DNA of 64,000 nt from DATARH01 sp963773625 (GTDB taxonomy: Bacteria; Pseudomonadota; Alphaproteobacteria; ATCC43930; CGMCC-115725). The notes beneath the pieces are model-generated. The model was given only the letters and a program-made list of their open reading frames with translations. It had not been told where the DNA came from and ran no database searches. The DNA is taken from assembly GCA_963773625.1 (NCBI GenBank), contig CAVZCJ010000001.1, forward strand, positions 248,001-312,000, in the 5' to 3' direction. Below are positions 7,138 through 15,689 of this stretch, one piece after another. The translations under genes and the position numbers were made by a program. Position 1 is the stretch's first letter. Every line of letters starts with the position of its first letter.

Positions 7138-9386
7138 GCCGCCGCCGCGTTCCGCCGGCGTCGTGGAACTGCCGCCGGCAGCGGTAGCTTGAGGATCGCG
7201 GCCGCCTCGCGCACCGAAACCGCGAGTTCGAGCGCCTCGCGAACTTCCTTGATTGGCGGCGCCGGCGCTACCAGAGGCTTATGGCTGCCCTCGTGCCATA
7301 GCACCCATAATTTCGCGCCGCGCCGGGCAGCGACCTCCGCGAAGACCCAGGAGCTTTTATCGTGAGGGTCAATAATCACCACGGCTTGCTCGTGCGGCGA
7401 CACGCCAGCGAGCGCGGCCTCCGCCTGGGGCGCGGTGCCGTCGATGATCCGCTCGCGCAGGATTGATTGTCCGGCGGCGGCGATGCTTGACGGGATCGCG
7501 CGGACCACATCGCGATCCTTCTCGCGAGCATCCTCGGAGAGCTGTTCCCACGGCACCAGATCGGGTGACCGGCGCGCCACCGCGTCGGGCGCGGAGCCCT
7601 TCGCAGCTTTGGTCCAGCCGATCGACTGACGTTCCATCATCCAGCGATGATGCTCGACGACGCTCATCATCTCGACTTCCGCCTCGGTCAGCTTCGCGGC
7701 GTGACCGCGGCGGTCAGCCAGCCGCATGCCGGCAGCGGCGAGCTTGACGGGGATATGGTCGGCGGATGCCCGGTTCGACTGCTTGAACCGCTCCGCCAAT
7801 TGATTCCACGGCACATTCGCTTCCATGCGGGGCTTACCGGCGCGATAGGTGTCGTGCACCGCATGGGCAAGAGTGTCCTGATCGGCGTTAATCAGGACAT
7901 CGGTGGCGGTGAGCTCGCCGAGGTCGCCAAATGGAATGAGCCGGTCGAGAACGGCGTCAGCGCCGTCAAGGCTCGCGGCGAATTGGCCGAGCTCGTGCCG
8001 CTGCCGCAGCCGGACGAAAATAGGCGTCCCCGCGCGCCCGAGCTTGTCGAGCCGCTCGCGCATTTGCAACGCGGTGTGGAGCGAATCGCGGTCCTCCTTG
8101 AGGGTGACGATGGCGGCGACGGTCGTCAGGTCTGGCGCCCGTTTGTGCAGCGTCTCCTCGACCGCGGTCCAGACCTGCGGCCAGGCGCCCGGATTGTCCG
8201 CCTCGAAAACGGTTTGGATGAACCGCCAGTCGATCAGCTTGCGCATCCCCGGGTAGCGCGCCTCGAGCGCCGCGGCGCTCGCCTCCCCCTGCTGATCGAG
8301 GATCGTCACGGCGAGCCGGAAACCGGGTAGGGCAAACGTCGTCTGTACCGCGCGGGCAATGATTTGCACGCCGAATTCGCCAAGCCCGGCGATAACCAGA
8401 TGAGGCTGCAGCGCCGGCGCGGCGCCGTTGGCGTACATGCGCCACATTCGCCCGAATTCCGGGCGCTCAAGCAGGACCTTGGCGGCGTTGGCGGCAAGAT
8501 CGAACGGGCGCGTTTCGACGGCCTTGCTGCTCAAATTGGCGGTCGGATGCGTTCGCATCAATTCCAGGAGCCAGGCGCTACGCACCTCGGGCAGAATTCG
8601 CAGCGGCCGGGAGCGCCCGGTCGCATCGGTGCCAAGCCCCTCGATCGGGGTGGCGCGCAGCCATTCCAGAAAACGAATGCGCCACGTTTCGGGCATGATG
8701 TTGAGGGCGGGATGATGCGGGTCCGATCCCTCGAGCGCGGACTTGATGCGCAGGGCGACCTCGATGTTGATCGAGTCGGAGCCGCAGGTGATGACAACGG
8801 TGTGGGCGCGCAGCAGGCCGGCGAGGCGCAGCATGCTGACCTGCGTCGCATCCCCTTTTAGCACGGCGACGCCGAGACGCTCGCAAGCGATGGCGTTGGG
8901 ATCCGTGTCGTCGAGCGTGACGGCGACGACCGGGGATCGTTCGGCGAGTAAATTCTCGACGATCTGGCGACCCGTATCGCCAAGGCCGCAGACGATCGTG
9001 TGGCCGCTCTGACGCCGCGCCAAGGCGACCCGGAAATCGCGCCGGAGATTGGCCAGGACCAGCTTGGCTCCACCGACGAGGAACAACGCGGGCATGAGAA
9101 ACTCAGCGACGACGAGCGAAAGCGGATGCTGATCGTCGTATGGATAGGGCACGCTGCCGCGGATGAAGCCGATGGACTTGATGATCTTGGCCGGCCAGCC
9201 ACCGACATCACAATCCTTCGCGCCGCAGTGACCGAGGCCCCAGACGCCAAGAGCGATGCCGATCACCGCCAGCGGGGCGAGATAAATCCAGTCGTGCAAC
9301 CGGAACAGCCCCGTGTAAGTGACGGTGCGATCCTTGCGACTCCCTGCCGGATTGCGGATTTGACGGCATCGATCAGCGGGTAGCAC
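7134..9386 (-). CDS. Two-TM protein with tandem TrkA-N-like Rossmann domains and a RyR domain
   Basis: Up to 750 residues from a GTG start at 9386; the exact start is uncertain. Two transmembrane helices lie near 34-52 and 88-110. The loop between them lacks a TVGYG potassium-selectivity filter. A first TrkA-N/RCK-like Rossmann domain begins near 128 (TIVCGLGDTGRQIVENLL). A second Rossmann motif occurs near 332 (LVIAGLGEFGVQII). Near 575-640 is a RyR domain (EHHRWMMERQSIGW ... LVPWEQL). A C-terminal alpha/beta segment follows. The layout recalls Castor/Pollux-type RCK ion-conducting proteins. It converges on the SLOG/SLATT-like genes with overlapping stop codons, suggesting but not proving a shared system. 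Confidence 0.75.
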   Translation of the reverse strand: MLPADRCRQIRNPAGSRKDRTVTYTGLFRLHDWIYLAPLAVIGIALGVWGLGHCGAKDCDVGGWPAKIIKSIGFIRGSVPYPYDDQHPLSLVVAEFLMPALFLVGGAKLVLANLRRDFRVALARRQSGHTIVCGLGDTGRQIVENLLAERSPVVAVTLDDTDPNAIACERLGVAVLKGDATQVSMLRLAGLLRAHTVVITCGSDSINIEVALRIKSALEGSDPHHPALNIMPETWRIRFLEWLRATPIEGLGTDATGRSRPLRILPEVRSAWLLELMRTHPTANLSSKAVETRPFDLAANAAKVLLERPEFGRMWRMYANGAAPALQPHLVIAGLGEFGVQIIARAVQTTFALPGFRLAVTILDQQGEASAAALEARYPGMRKLIDWRFIQTVFEADNPGAWPQVWTAVEETLHKRAPDLTTVAAIVTLKEDRDSLHTALQMRERLDKLGRAGTPIFVRLRQRHELGQFAASLDGADAVLDRLIPFGDLGELTATDVLINADQDTLAHAVHDTYRAGKPRMEANVPWNQLAERFKQSNRASADHIPVKLAAAGMRLADRRGHAAKLTEAEVEMMSVVEHHRWMMERQSIGWTKAAKGSAPDAVARRSPDLVPWEQLSEDAREKDRDVVRAIPSSIAAAGQSILRERIIDGTAPQAEAALAGVSPHEQAVVIIDPHDKSSWVFAEVAARRGAKLWVLWHEGSHKPLVAPAPPIKEVREALELAVSVREAAAILKLPLPAAVPRRRRNAAAA

Positions 9387-9455
9387 CGGCGAGTTGGATT
9401 TTCAACCTATCGCTCCCACATCAGCGAGCGCGCCTGAGCGTGTGGAGGTCGAGCG

Positions 9456-9782
9456 ATGCTGGTTGTTACTACGGAGAATGTGCCGGGCCACCGGGTTGTC
9501 GAGCTCAAAGGGCAATGTTTCGGGGTCGTCGTCCGCAGCCGCGGCCTCGGCGGCAACATCATGGCCGGCCTGCGCTCGCTCGTTGGCGGTGAGATCCACG
9601 AGTACACCCAGCTTTTGGAAGACGCGCGGCGCAGCGCGATTGACCGGATGGTGCAAAACGCGACGGTCATGGGCGCCAACGCCATCGTAATGATGCGCTT
9701 CGACTCGTCCGAAATCGGCCAGACAATGAGCGAGATCGTCGCTTACGGGACCGCCGCGGTGATCGAGCCGACGGCCCGCTGA
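9456..9782 (+). CDS. YbjQ/UPF0145 family protein
   Basis: 108 residues matching the YbjQ (UPF0145, heavy-metal-binding-like) family. It starts MLVVTTENVPGHRVVELKG, has the central GLRSLVGGEIHEYTQLLEDAR segment in shortened form, and carries the conserved MGANAIVMMRFDSSEI near the C-terminus. The family forms small alpha/beta oligomers of poorly known function. It is transcribed divergently from the RyR gene and lies 10 bases before a small membrane protein gene on the same strand, so the two are probably cotranscribed. The ATG is preceded by a purine-rich stretch (GGAGGTCGAGCG). Confidence 0.88.
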   Translation: MLVVTTENVPGHRVVELKGQCFGVVVRSRGLGGNIMAGLRSLVGGEIHEYTQLLEDARRSAIDRMVQNATVMGANAIVMMRFDSSEIGQTMSEIVAYGTAAVIEPTAR

Positions 9783-9792
9783 GACTTGTAGC

Positions 9793-10080
9793 GTGCTGCG
9801 CTCGGTTTTGCTGATCCTCGGCGTGGCGCTGACCGCGGCAGCGCTGCTCGCGGCGCTGGTCGGATGGCTTCCGCTCGGCGCGCACCTCGCGATCCCCGGC
9901 CTCGTTCTGCTGTTCGCCATGCTGAACGAGCTCCGCCGCCGTTACAAACCGATCCGGCCCGACCCGCCCGGCGCCGACTGGATCGAGACTCCGGAGCGCT
10001 TCGTCGATCCCGAAACCGGCAAGGATGTCACCGTCTACTACCAGCCGAGCAGCGGCGAGCGCCGCTACGTCAGCCGGTAG
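9793..10080 (+). CDS. Small hypothetical membrane protein
   Basis: 95 residues from a GTG start. Two closely spaced hydrophobic segments (about 2-24 and 27-45) form a helical hairpin, followed by a basic turn (NELRRRYKPIRP) and a soluble tail of about 45 residues rich in Pro, Tyr and charged residues (DPETGKDVTVYY). No known family recognised. It follows the YbjQ gene by 10 bases, so a joint transcript is likely. It converges on the MFS transporter gene. Confidence 0.65.
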   Translation: MLRSVLLILGVALTAAALLAALVGWLPLGAHLAIPGLVLLFAMLNELRRRYKPIRPDPPGADWIETPERFVDPETGKDVTVYYQPSSGERRYVSR

Positions 10081-10093
10081 CCCGCTCGCATCA

Positions 10094-11474
10094 TCAGCCG
10101 GTCGGCGGCGCGACCTCGTCGAGGGCGAGACCTTTCGCTTCCGGCCCAACCTGGGTCACCGCGATCGCGGCGATCGCCACCATCACCGCCATCACGACGA
10201 ACACCGTATTCAGCCCGTAGCCTTTCTGGATCCACTGCACCGACGGGACCGCGACGAAGGCGCCGATGCGCCCCGCCGCCTGACATATCCCGAAGCCCGA
10301 CGCGCGCGCGTTGGTCGGGAACACCTCGGAGATGAAGATCTGCGACGAATTGCCGGCAAGCTGGGTGAAGAAGATCATCCCGAACCCGACCGCCAGCACC
10401 ATCGATTCGGTCGATGCATTGGCCCACCACAGCCCGAACGCCCCGGTAAGGATGAAGGCGATGACCGCGGTCGGCTTGCGGCCGAAATATTCGAGCGCGA
10501 ACATCATGAAGGCGCTGGCGCAGGGAAAGGCGAGCGTCATCCAGAAGATCGAGTTGAGCGACTTGGCGATGGGGAAGCCGCGCTCGACGAGGATGTTGGG
10601 CAGCCAGGCGCCAAGCCCCAGCGCGATGCTGAAGAACGCGAAGAAGCAGATCATCCCGGCCACCACCCGGCCCGGATAATTGCGGAAGACGAGGCCGATC
10701 GGATCGCTGTGCGTATCGCTCGCCGCATCCTTGGCGAGCGTGTCGAGCGGCACCGTCTTGAGCCCCATGCGCTGCAACAGGTCGAGCGCGCGCTGCCCCT
10801 GGCCGTGGGTCGCCAGCCAGCGCGGCGATTCCGGCAAGGTGAAGCGCATCACGAAGACGATCAGCGCGAGGATGCCGATGATGATCCAGATGCCGCGCCA
10901 GCCGATCGTGTCGCGGAAGGCAATCGTCAGCAGCAGGCCGACCGGCCACGGCCAGGCGCCGCCGAGGAATTGCATGAAGGCGATGGTGCGCCCGCGGATG
11001 CGCTTCGGCGCGTACTCTGCGGTGTACGAGAAGCACAAGCGGTTGCTCGGCGCCCAATCCGACACCGGCGAGGAACCGGAACGTCAACAGCCAGCCGAGG
11101 CCGGGATCGAAGCCGATGCTCGGGATCGGCGGCAGGGCAGCGACGATCGTCGCAACGCCGAACAGCAGCAGGTTGAACTGGTAGACCGCCTTGCGGCCGA
11201 ATCGGTCGGTGAACTCGCCCTGGCCGAGCGTGCCGACAAAGAGGCCGAGCAGCGTGATGCTGCCGATCCACGGCACCTGCGCCCCGGTGACGAAGCCGCT
11301 TTTGAGCAGGTCGGGCACCAGCGCGCCGAAAATCGTGAAATCGAGGACGTCGCAGAAATAGCCCGAAGCGACCAGCGCCAGGACGCGCCAATGGAGCGAC
11401 CCCATCGCGGCGTTGTCCATCTGCTCGCCGACATAGGCTTCGATCGTCTGCGCTGAAGCTGCAGATTGCGCCAC
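10094..11474 (-). CDS. MFS transporter (single frame break near 11035)
   Basis: Major facilitator superfamily permease of about 460 residues after repair. The N-terminal half (GTG start at 11474, with a GGGGGAGA site upstream) carries the loop 2-3 signature GEFTDRFGRKAVYQ and FLAGVGLGAE. The C-terminal half resumes in another frame with SYTAEYAPKRIRGR, the conserved motif after helix 4, and continues through typical hydrophobic helices to ALDEVAPPTG. This pattern fits the sugar porter/aromatic acid:proton symporter branch, but the substrate is unknown. The frame break at about 11030-11045 leaves conserved motifs on both sides, so I read it as a sequence indel. The gene stands alone on this strand between two convergent or separated units. 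Confidence 0.82.
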
Positions 11475-11611
11475 GGCGTCTCTCCCCCGTAAGTGGCCTT
11501 TGGCTCGGCCTTCGCTCAACCTTTTGGCAAAGCGCGCCGCTGTCAATTATCAGGAGGAGTGCTCATGTTCCCCTCCTGATATCGTGTAGCGGAACAGGGG
11601 TGTACGGAGGG

Positions 11612-12206
11612 CTACTCGGCGGCCTTTTCGGCAGTACCGAAATGCGGGTAGTCGGTGTCGTCGACAAAGGCCTCATCGCCTTCGGTGGCGACCGGCTCCG
11701 CATAGTCGATCGCGCCTTGGATGTTGCCGCCCCAGACCTCGCGCGGCAGCTCGTAGAGCACCTCGACCCCATAACCGTTGGGGTCGACGATGTAGAGGCG
11801 AATGCGTCATGCCGTGGTTGACGCGGCGCTGGAACTTGACGCCCTTGGCACGCAGCCAAGCCAGCTGCTTCAGCCACGCCTCGCGGTTCGGCAAGCTGAT
11901 CGCGATGTGGTTGATCGCGACCGGCTGGTCGAACATCGACCATTCCGCCGGCGGCTTCGGCAGGTTCGGGTTTTCGCACAGCGCGATGTCGTGATGGTTC
12001 ATCCGCCCATCGTGATCGCCCGAATAGAAGCGCATCTTGCCGTTGCGGCGCTTCGAGTAGGCGACCTGCTTGAAGCCGAGCATCTCGGTCCAGAATTTGT
12101 GCGACTCCTCGATATCGCGCACGTTGATCACGAGATGGTTGATGCCGCCCGGTGTCACCGCCTCGGCGGGCGCGGCAGGGACGATCGGTGTGGTGCCGTC
12201 CGCCAT
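11612..12206 (-). CDS. VOC family (glyoxalase/extradiol dioxygenase-like) protein, one frame break
   Basis: About 198 residues after repair. The start at 12206 has AAGGAG upstream. GGINHLVINVRDIEESHKFW opens the first beta-alpha-beta-beta-beta unit with its metal-binding His. INHIAISLPNREAWLKQL opens the second. The frame then breaks near 11803-11808 and continues as LYIVDPNGYGVEVLYELP with the metal-ligand Glu, ending in GTAEKAAE. The paired VOC modules with H-H-E ligands indicate a metal-dependent enzyme, probably a catechol 2,3-dioxygenase-like or related lyase. It faces the same way as the MFS gene downstream, about 140 bases apart, so a transporter-enzyme pair is possible. Confidence 0.8.
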
Positions 12207-12451
12207 CGTTCTGCTCCTTCGGGTTCGCTTGTCGTCGAACTATAGGACTCTGCCCGGATATTTACCAACGCGGCGGGCAACCTTAGCGATCGGAAACGTG
12301 GTCGGCCTTCAGCCTTCAGCAGGCGGGCAGCCGCTCGTTCTTTCAATTCTCACAATTGCGCGATTTACCCGAATCTGGGTTTTCGATCCCGACGCGTCAA
12401 GAGGGGGCCGGCGCCGATTGTTGTCCCGACCCGGCGGCGCGCGCTACCTGC

Positions 12452-13063
12452 CTAGAGGGTCTTGCGCGCCAGGATGTGGAAGATGTGCCAGTGCTTAGGC
12501 TCGCCGAGCTTGGTGGTGCCCGGATGGTCTTCCTCCTCGAGCTCGAGGATGTCCCATCCGCGCAACAGCCGCTCGACCTCGCCGCGGGAGTGAAAGTTCA
12601 TCCCGCTCTCCGGCGTGTTCCAGCTGTCGTTGAGGCCGAAGAGCTGCCCGGTGAAGAGTCCGCCGGGCTTTACCGCGCCGAGCAGCGCCGCGAACACGGC
12701 GGTGAAATTTTCGCGCCGGATGAAGGGCAGCGAGAACTCCGCATTGACCAGGTCGTAGGCCTCCGCCGGGTACGCGAAATCCTCGAAGCGCGACAGCACG
12801 AACGTCACGCGCTCGGGCGGCAGCTCCGCGGCTGCCTGCTGCGAGGCCGGCGCGGAATCAAGCGCGGTGACATGCGCGAACCCGGCAGAGAGAAGATATT
12901 TGGTCGCGTTGAGCGCGCCCGCGCCGGCGTCGAGCGCATGATCCTTGCGCACGGCGAGCGCGGCGGCACGCATCAATAGCGGGCGCGGCGGATCGAAGCG
13001 CCGCGCCGCGATATAGGCGGCGAAGCGCTCCGGACGGTTATCTTCGGTCTGCGGGGTTTGCAT
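12452..13063 (-). CDS. Class I SAM-dependent methyltransferase
   Basis: 203 residues. Motif I of the SAM-binding Rossmann fold is HALDAGAGALNATKYL, followed by an acidic residue ending strand 2 (VTALDSAP), motif II around YDLVNAEFSLPF and the post-motif KPGGLFTGQLFG. The family resembles TehB-like small-molecule methyltransferases. The target is unknown. It is the third gene of the nadA-nadC run on the minus strand, starting about 50 bases after the nadC stop, so it may be cotranscribed with NAD synthesis genes. No link of function is evident. Confidence 0.85.
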   Translation of the reverse strand: MQTPQTEDNRPERFAAYIAARRFDPPRPLLMRAAALAVRKDHALDAGAGALNATKYLLSAGFAHVTALDSAPASQQAAAELPPERVTFVLSRFEDFAYPAEAYDLVNAEFSLPFIRRENFTAVFAALLGAVKPGGLFTGQLFGLNDSWNTPESGMNFHSRGEVERLLRGWDILELEEEDHPGTTKLGEPKHWHIFHILARKTL

Positions 13064-13111
13064 CGCCGGGACGCGCCTCCCTTGTCGCGTACCGGCGATT
13101 ATCGCCCAGCG

Positions 13112-13945
13112 TTATTCGGCGTCGAGGCCCAGATCGAGGATCGGCGCGCTGTGGGTGATCCAGCCGGACGAGATGAGGTCGACCCCGGCGGCGGCGATCG
13201 CCGGCGCGGTTTCGCGGGTGATGCGGCCCGAGGCCTCGGTGATCGCGCGGCCGGCGACCATCTCGACCGCGCGGCGCAACGTGTCGGGCCCCATGTTGTC
13301 GAGCAGCACCGCGTCGATGCCCTCGTCCAGCGCCTCGGCGAGCTGATCCAAGGTATCGACTTCGAGCTCGATCTTGACGAGGTGACCGGCCGCGGCCTTG
13401 GCGCGCCGCAGCGCCGGGCGGACCCCGCCGGCCATCGCGACGTGGTTGTCCTTGATCAGCATCGCGTCGTCGAGGCCGAAGCGGTGGTTGGCGCCGCCGC
13501 CAAGCCGCACCGCCTCTTTTTCGAGGATGCGCAGACCCGGCGTGGTCTTGCGGGTGCAGACGATCTTCGCCTTGTGGCCTTCGATCGCGTCGGCCAGCGA
13601 GCGGGTCGCGGTGGCGACGCCCGACAGGCGGCACAAGAGGTTGAGCGCGGTGCGCTCGGCCGCCAGCACCGGCCGCGCCGCGCCCGAGATGCGCGCGACG
13701 GCTTGGCCGCGCTCGACGCGCGCGCCGTCGGCGACGAGCCGCTTCAGCTCGAGCGCCGGATCGAGCAGCTCGAACGCGAGCAGCGCGGCGTCGAGCCCGG
13801 CCAGCGTGCCGGGCTGGCGCGCGACGATCGCCGCGTCGATGCGCGCATCGGCGGGGACAACCGCGTCGGTGGTGATGTCGCCGGCGCGGCCGAGATCCTC
13901 GGCCAGCGCGGCGCGGACGATCGGCTCGACGAGCAGGCGGATCAT
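13112..13945 (-). CDS. nadC: Nicotinate-nucleotide pyrophosphorylase (carboxylating)
   Basis: 277 residues, the normal length for quinolinate phosphoribosyltransferase. It converts quinolinate and PRPP to nicotinate mononucleotide with loss of CO2. Visible hallmarks are the N-terminal GDITTDAVVP, TALNLLCRLSGVAT, the basic VCTRKTTPGLR motif contacting PRPP/quinolinate, GGGANHRFGLDDAMLIKDNH, VLLDNMGPDTLR and ITEASGRI near the end. It starts 3 bases after the nadA stop, so nadA and nadC are cotranscribed and presumably controlled by NadQ. No nadB (aspartate oxidase) is in the cluster; it may lie elsewhere, or aspartate dehydrogenase may replace it. Confidence 0.97.
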   Translation of the reverse strand: MIRLLVEPIVRAALAEDLGRAGDITTDAVVPADARIDAAIVARQPGTLAGLDAALLAFELLDPALELKRLVADGARVERGQAVARISGAARPVLAAERTALNLLCRLSGVATATRSLADAIEGHKAKIVCTRKTTPGLRILEKEAVRLGGGANHRFGLDDAMLIKDNHVAMAGGVRPALRRAKAAAGHLVKIELEVDTLDQLAEALDEGIDAVLLDNMGPDTLRRAVEMVAGRAITEASGRITRETAPAIAAAGVDLISSGWITHSAPILDLGLDAE

Positions 13946-13948
13946 CGT

Positions 13949-14960
13949 TCAGCCCAATTCGAGCATGCGCTCGACGGCGCGCCGGGCTGGCGCGGCGATC
14001 TCGGCCGGCACCGTCACCTCGTGCGTCATGGTTTCGAGCGCGTGGCGGATATTGCCCAGCGTGATCCGCTTCATGTGCGGGCAGAGATTGCACGGCCGCA
14101 CGAAGTCGAGATCGGGGTACTGCACCGCGACGTTGTCGCTCATCGAGCATTCGGTCAGCAGCACCACCCGCGCCGGGCGCTTCTGGCCGACATAATCGGC
14201 CATCGCCGCGGTCGAGCCGGTGAAGTCGCATTCGGCGACGACCTCCGGCGGGCATTCGGGATGGGCCAGCACGACGACCCCGGGATGGCTGACGCGCAGG
14301 TCGCGGACATCGGCGGCGCGTGAAGCGCTCATGGACTTCGCAATGGCCCTTCCAGGCGATGATCTTGACCTTGGTCTGCGCCGCGATGTTGCGGGCGAGG
14401 TATTCGTCCGGGATCATGATGACCTCGGGGACGCCGAGCGCCTCGACGATCTTCTTGGCGTTGCCCGAGGTGCAGCAGATGTCGCTCTCCGCCTTCACCG
14501 CGGCCGAGGTGTTGACATAGGTGACGATCGGCACGCCGGGATGCTTGGCGCGCAGCAGCCGCACATCTGCCGCGGTGATCAACTCGGCGAGCGAGCATCC
14601 GGCTTTCATGTCGGGGATCAACACGGTCTTCTCGGGGTTCAGCAGCTTCGCCGTCTCGGCCATGAAATGGACGCCGGCGAGCACGATCACGTCGGCGTCG
14701 GTGCGCGCCGCCTCGCGCGCAAGCGCCAAGCTGTCGCCGACGATGTCGGCCACGGTGTGGAAGATGTCAGGGGTCTGGTAGTTGTGCGCGAGGACGACCG
14801 CGTTCCTCTCACGCTTCAGCTTGAGAATCGCCGCGATGTCCTCGGCAAGGACCGGCCACTCGAACTCCGGCACATGCTTTTCGACCCGATGGTAGAGCTC
14901 GGGGAGCGGCAGGTTCGGGCGAGCCCCAGGGGCATTGGTGGGGGTGGCAGGCTGCAGCAC
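13949..14960 (-). CDS. nadA: Quinolinate synthase (one frame break near 14313)
   Basis: Quinolinate synthase condenses iminoaspartate with dihydroxyacetone phosphate using a [4Fe-4S] cluster. Conserved elements are VLAHNYQTPDIFHTVADIVG, the cluster cysteine in MKAGCSLAEL, YVNTSAAVKAESDICCTSGNA, HCEVHERF and the third cysteine motif RPCNLCPHMKRIT near the end. The GTG start at 14960 has GGAG at 14967-14970. The frame changes at HERFT: the stretch TTCACGCGCCGCC looks one C too long, and removing it restores HERFTAADVRDLR. The gene heads an apparent nadA-nadC operon with a NadQ-like operator 13 bases upstream of the start codon. Confidence 0.93.
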
Positions 14961-14972
14961 GGCTATCTCCTT

Positions 14973-14989
14973 ATACTCACTCTGAGCAT
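14973..14989. promoter_or_regulatory. NadQ-like operator, proximal site
   Basis: The near-perfect palindrome ATACTCA-CTC-TGAGCAT (six of seven arm positions pair) lies 13 bases upstream of the nadA start codon. It thus overlaps the expected promoter/leader. NadQ-family regulators of alphaproteobacteria are reported to bind palindromes ahead of nadABC; the exact consensus is from memory. The probable nadQ gene lies about 0.7 kb away. Confidence 0.55.
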
Positions 14990-15043
14990 TTTCAAGGTCT
15001 GGAAAAGCCGGACGGGAGGATCAAGTCCGTCCGGCGCTGGGTT

Positions 15044-15060
15044 ATGCTAGTTATGAGAAT
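15044..15060. promoter_or_regulatory. NadQ-like operator, distal weaker site
   Basis: ATGCTAG-TTA-TGAGAAT has the same 7-3-7 layout and shares the TGAG core with the proximal site. Its centre is 71 bases away, close to seven helical turns, which would place both sites on a similar DNA face. The arms pair imperfectly, so this is a weaker candidate. Confidence 0.35.
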
Positions 15061-15265
15061 AAGTCGTCGGCACGCCGCGTCAAGCCCCCATCCGCCAATT
15101 TGAAGCATGGCCGCTTGGCGCGAGCGTCATGCGCAATTTTTCCGGCTGATGGGCTTAAGGCTTTGCTAACCATTGATTTTGCGGCGTTTTTAAGGAATTC
15201 GGAACCCTCACCGCGCAAGCTCGTTGGCGGTTAATTGGGTGGGGCGGCTTCTGGAGTGCGTAGCT

Positions 15266-15682
15266 ATGAAGCTCATCATGTTGCCGCTGCTGTTGTCCGC
15301 CGCCTATCTCGGGTTCGAGCATAGAGACGAGATCGCCGACCAGTATCGCGCGGCCTACCCCACCGACCCGGCCAAGCACGAGGCGCTGGAGCAATGCGCG
15401 CATATTGACCGGAACTTCAACCGCCTGGACACCATCGATCGCGACAAATGCTACAAGGCGATCTTGCTGCGTGCCCCGGTCGGCTCGATTCCGCTCGAAA
15501 CGGTTCCAGTCGTCAGCGCCCCGGTCCCCGTCCCTTCCATTGCGCAGAACCCCAGCCACTTGCCGGGCAACGACATTCGGCGCCAAGAAGCGAACGACAG
15601 CTATCGGTTGGCGCAAACCGTTGGGGCGGCCTCCATCGTGCCCCCTCCCCACCCCGTGCCGCGACACAAGCTGAACCCGTAA
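15266..15682 (+). CDS. Small putative secreted or membrane-anchored hypothetical protein
   Basis: 138 residues from the ATG at 15266, chosen because MKLIMLPLLLSAAYLGF forms a short hydrophobic signal/anchor and CTGGAG lies 9 bases upstream. The mature part has two cysteines (EQCAHIDRNF and DRDKCYKAI) that could form a disulfide, then a Pro/Val-rich tail. No known family recognised. It converges on nadQ with 7 bases between the stops, and is divergent from the nadA operon. Confidence 0.6.
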   Translation: MKLIMLPLLLSAAYLGFEHRDEIADQYRAAYPTDPAKHEALEQCAHIDRNFNRLDTIDRDKCYKAILLRAPVGSIPLETVPVVSAPVPVPSIAQNPSHLPGNDIRRQEANDSYRLAQTVGAASIVPPPHPVPRHKLNP

Positions 15683-15689
15683 GACCGGC

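Larger units (their letters stand above)
14961..15265. other. Intergenic control region of the nadA operon
   Basis: About 305 bases without a gene between nadA (leftward) and a small secreted-protein gene (rightward). It contains the nadA ribosome binding site, two related 17-bp palindromes (see separate entries) and an AT-richer stretch around 15110-15200. That stretch is likely to hold the promoter of the rightward gene. Nothing else recognisable. Confidence 0.6.
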
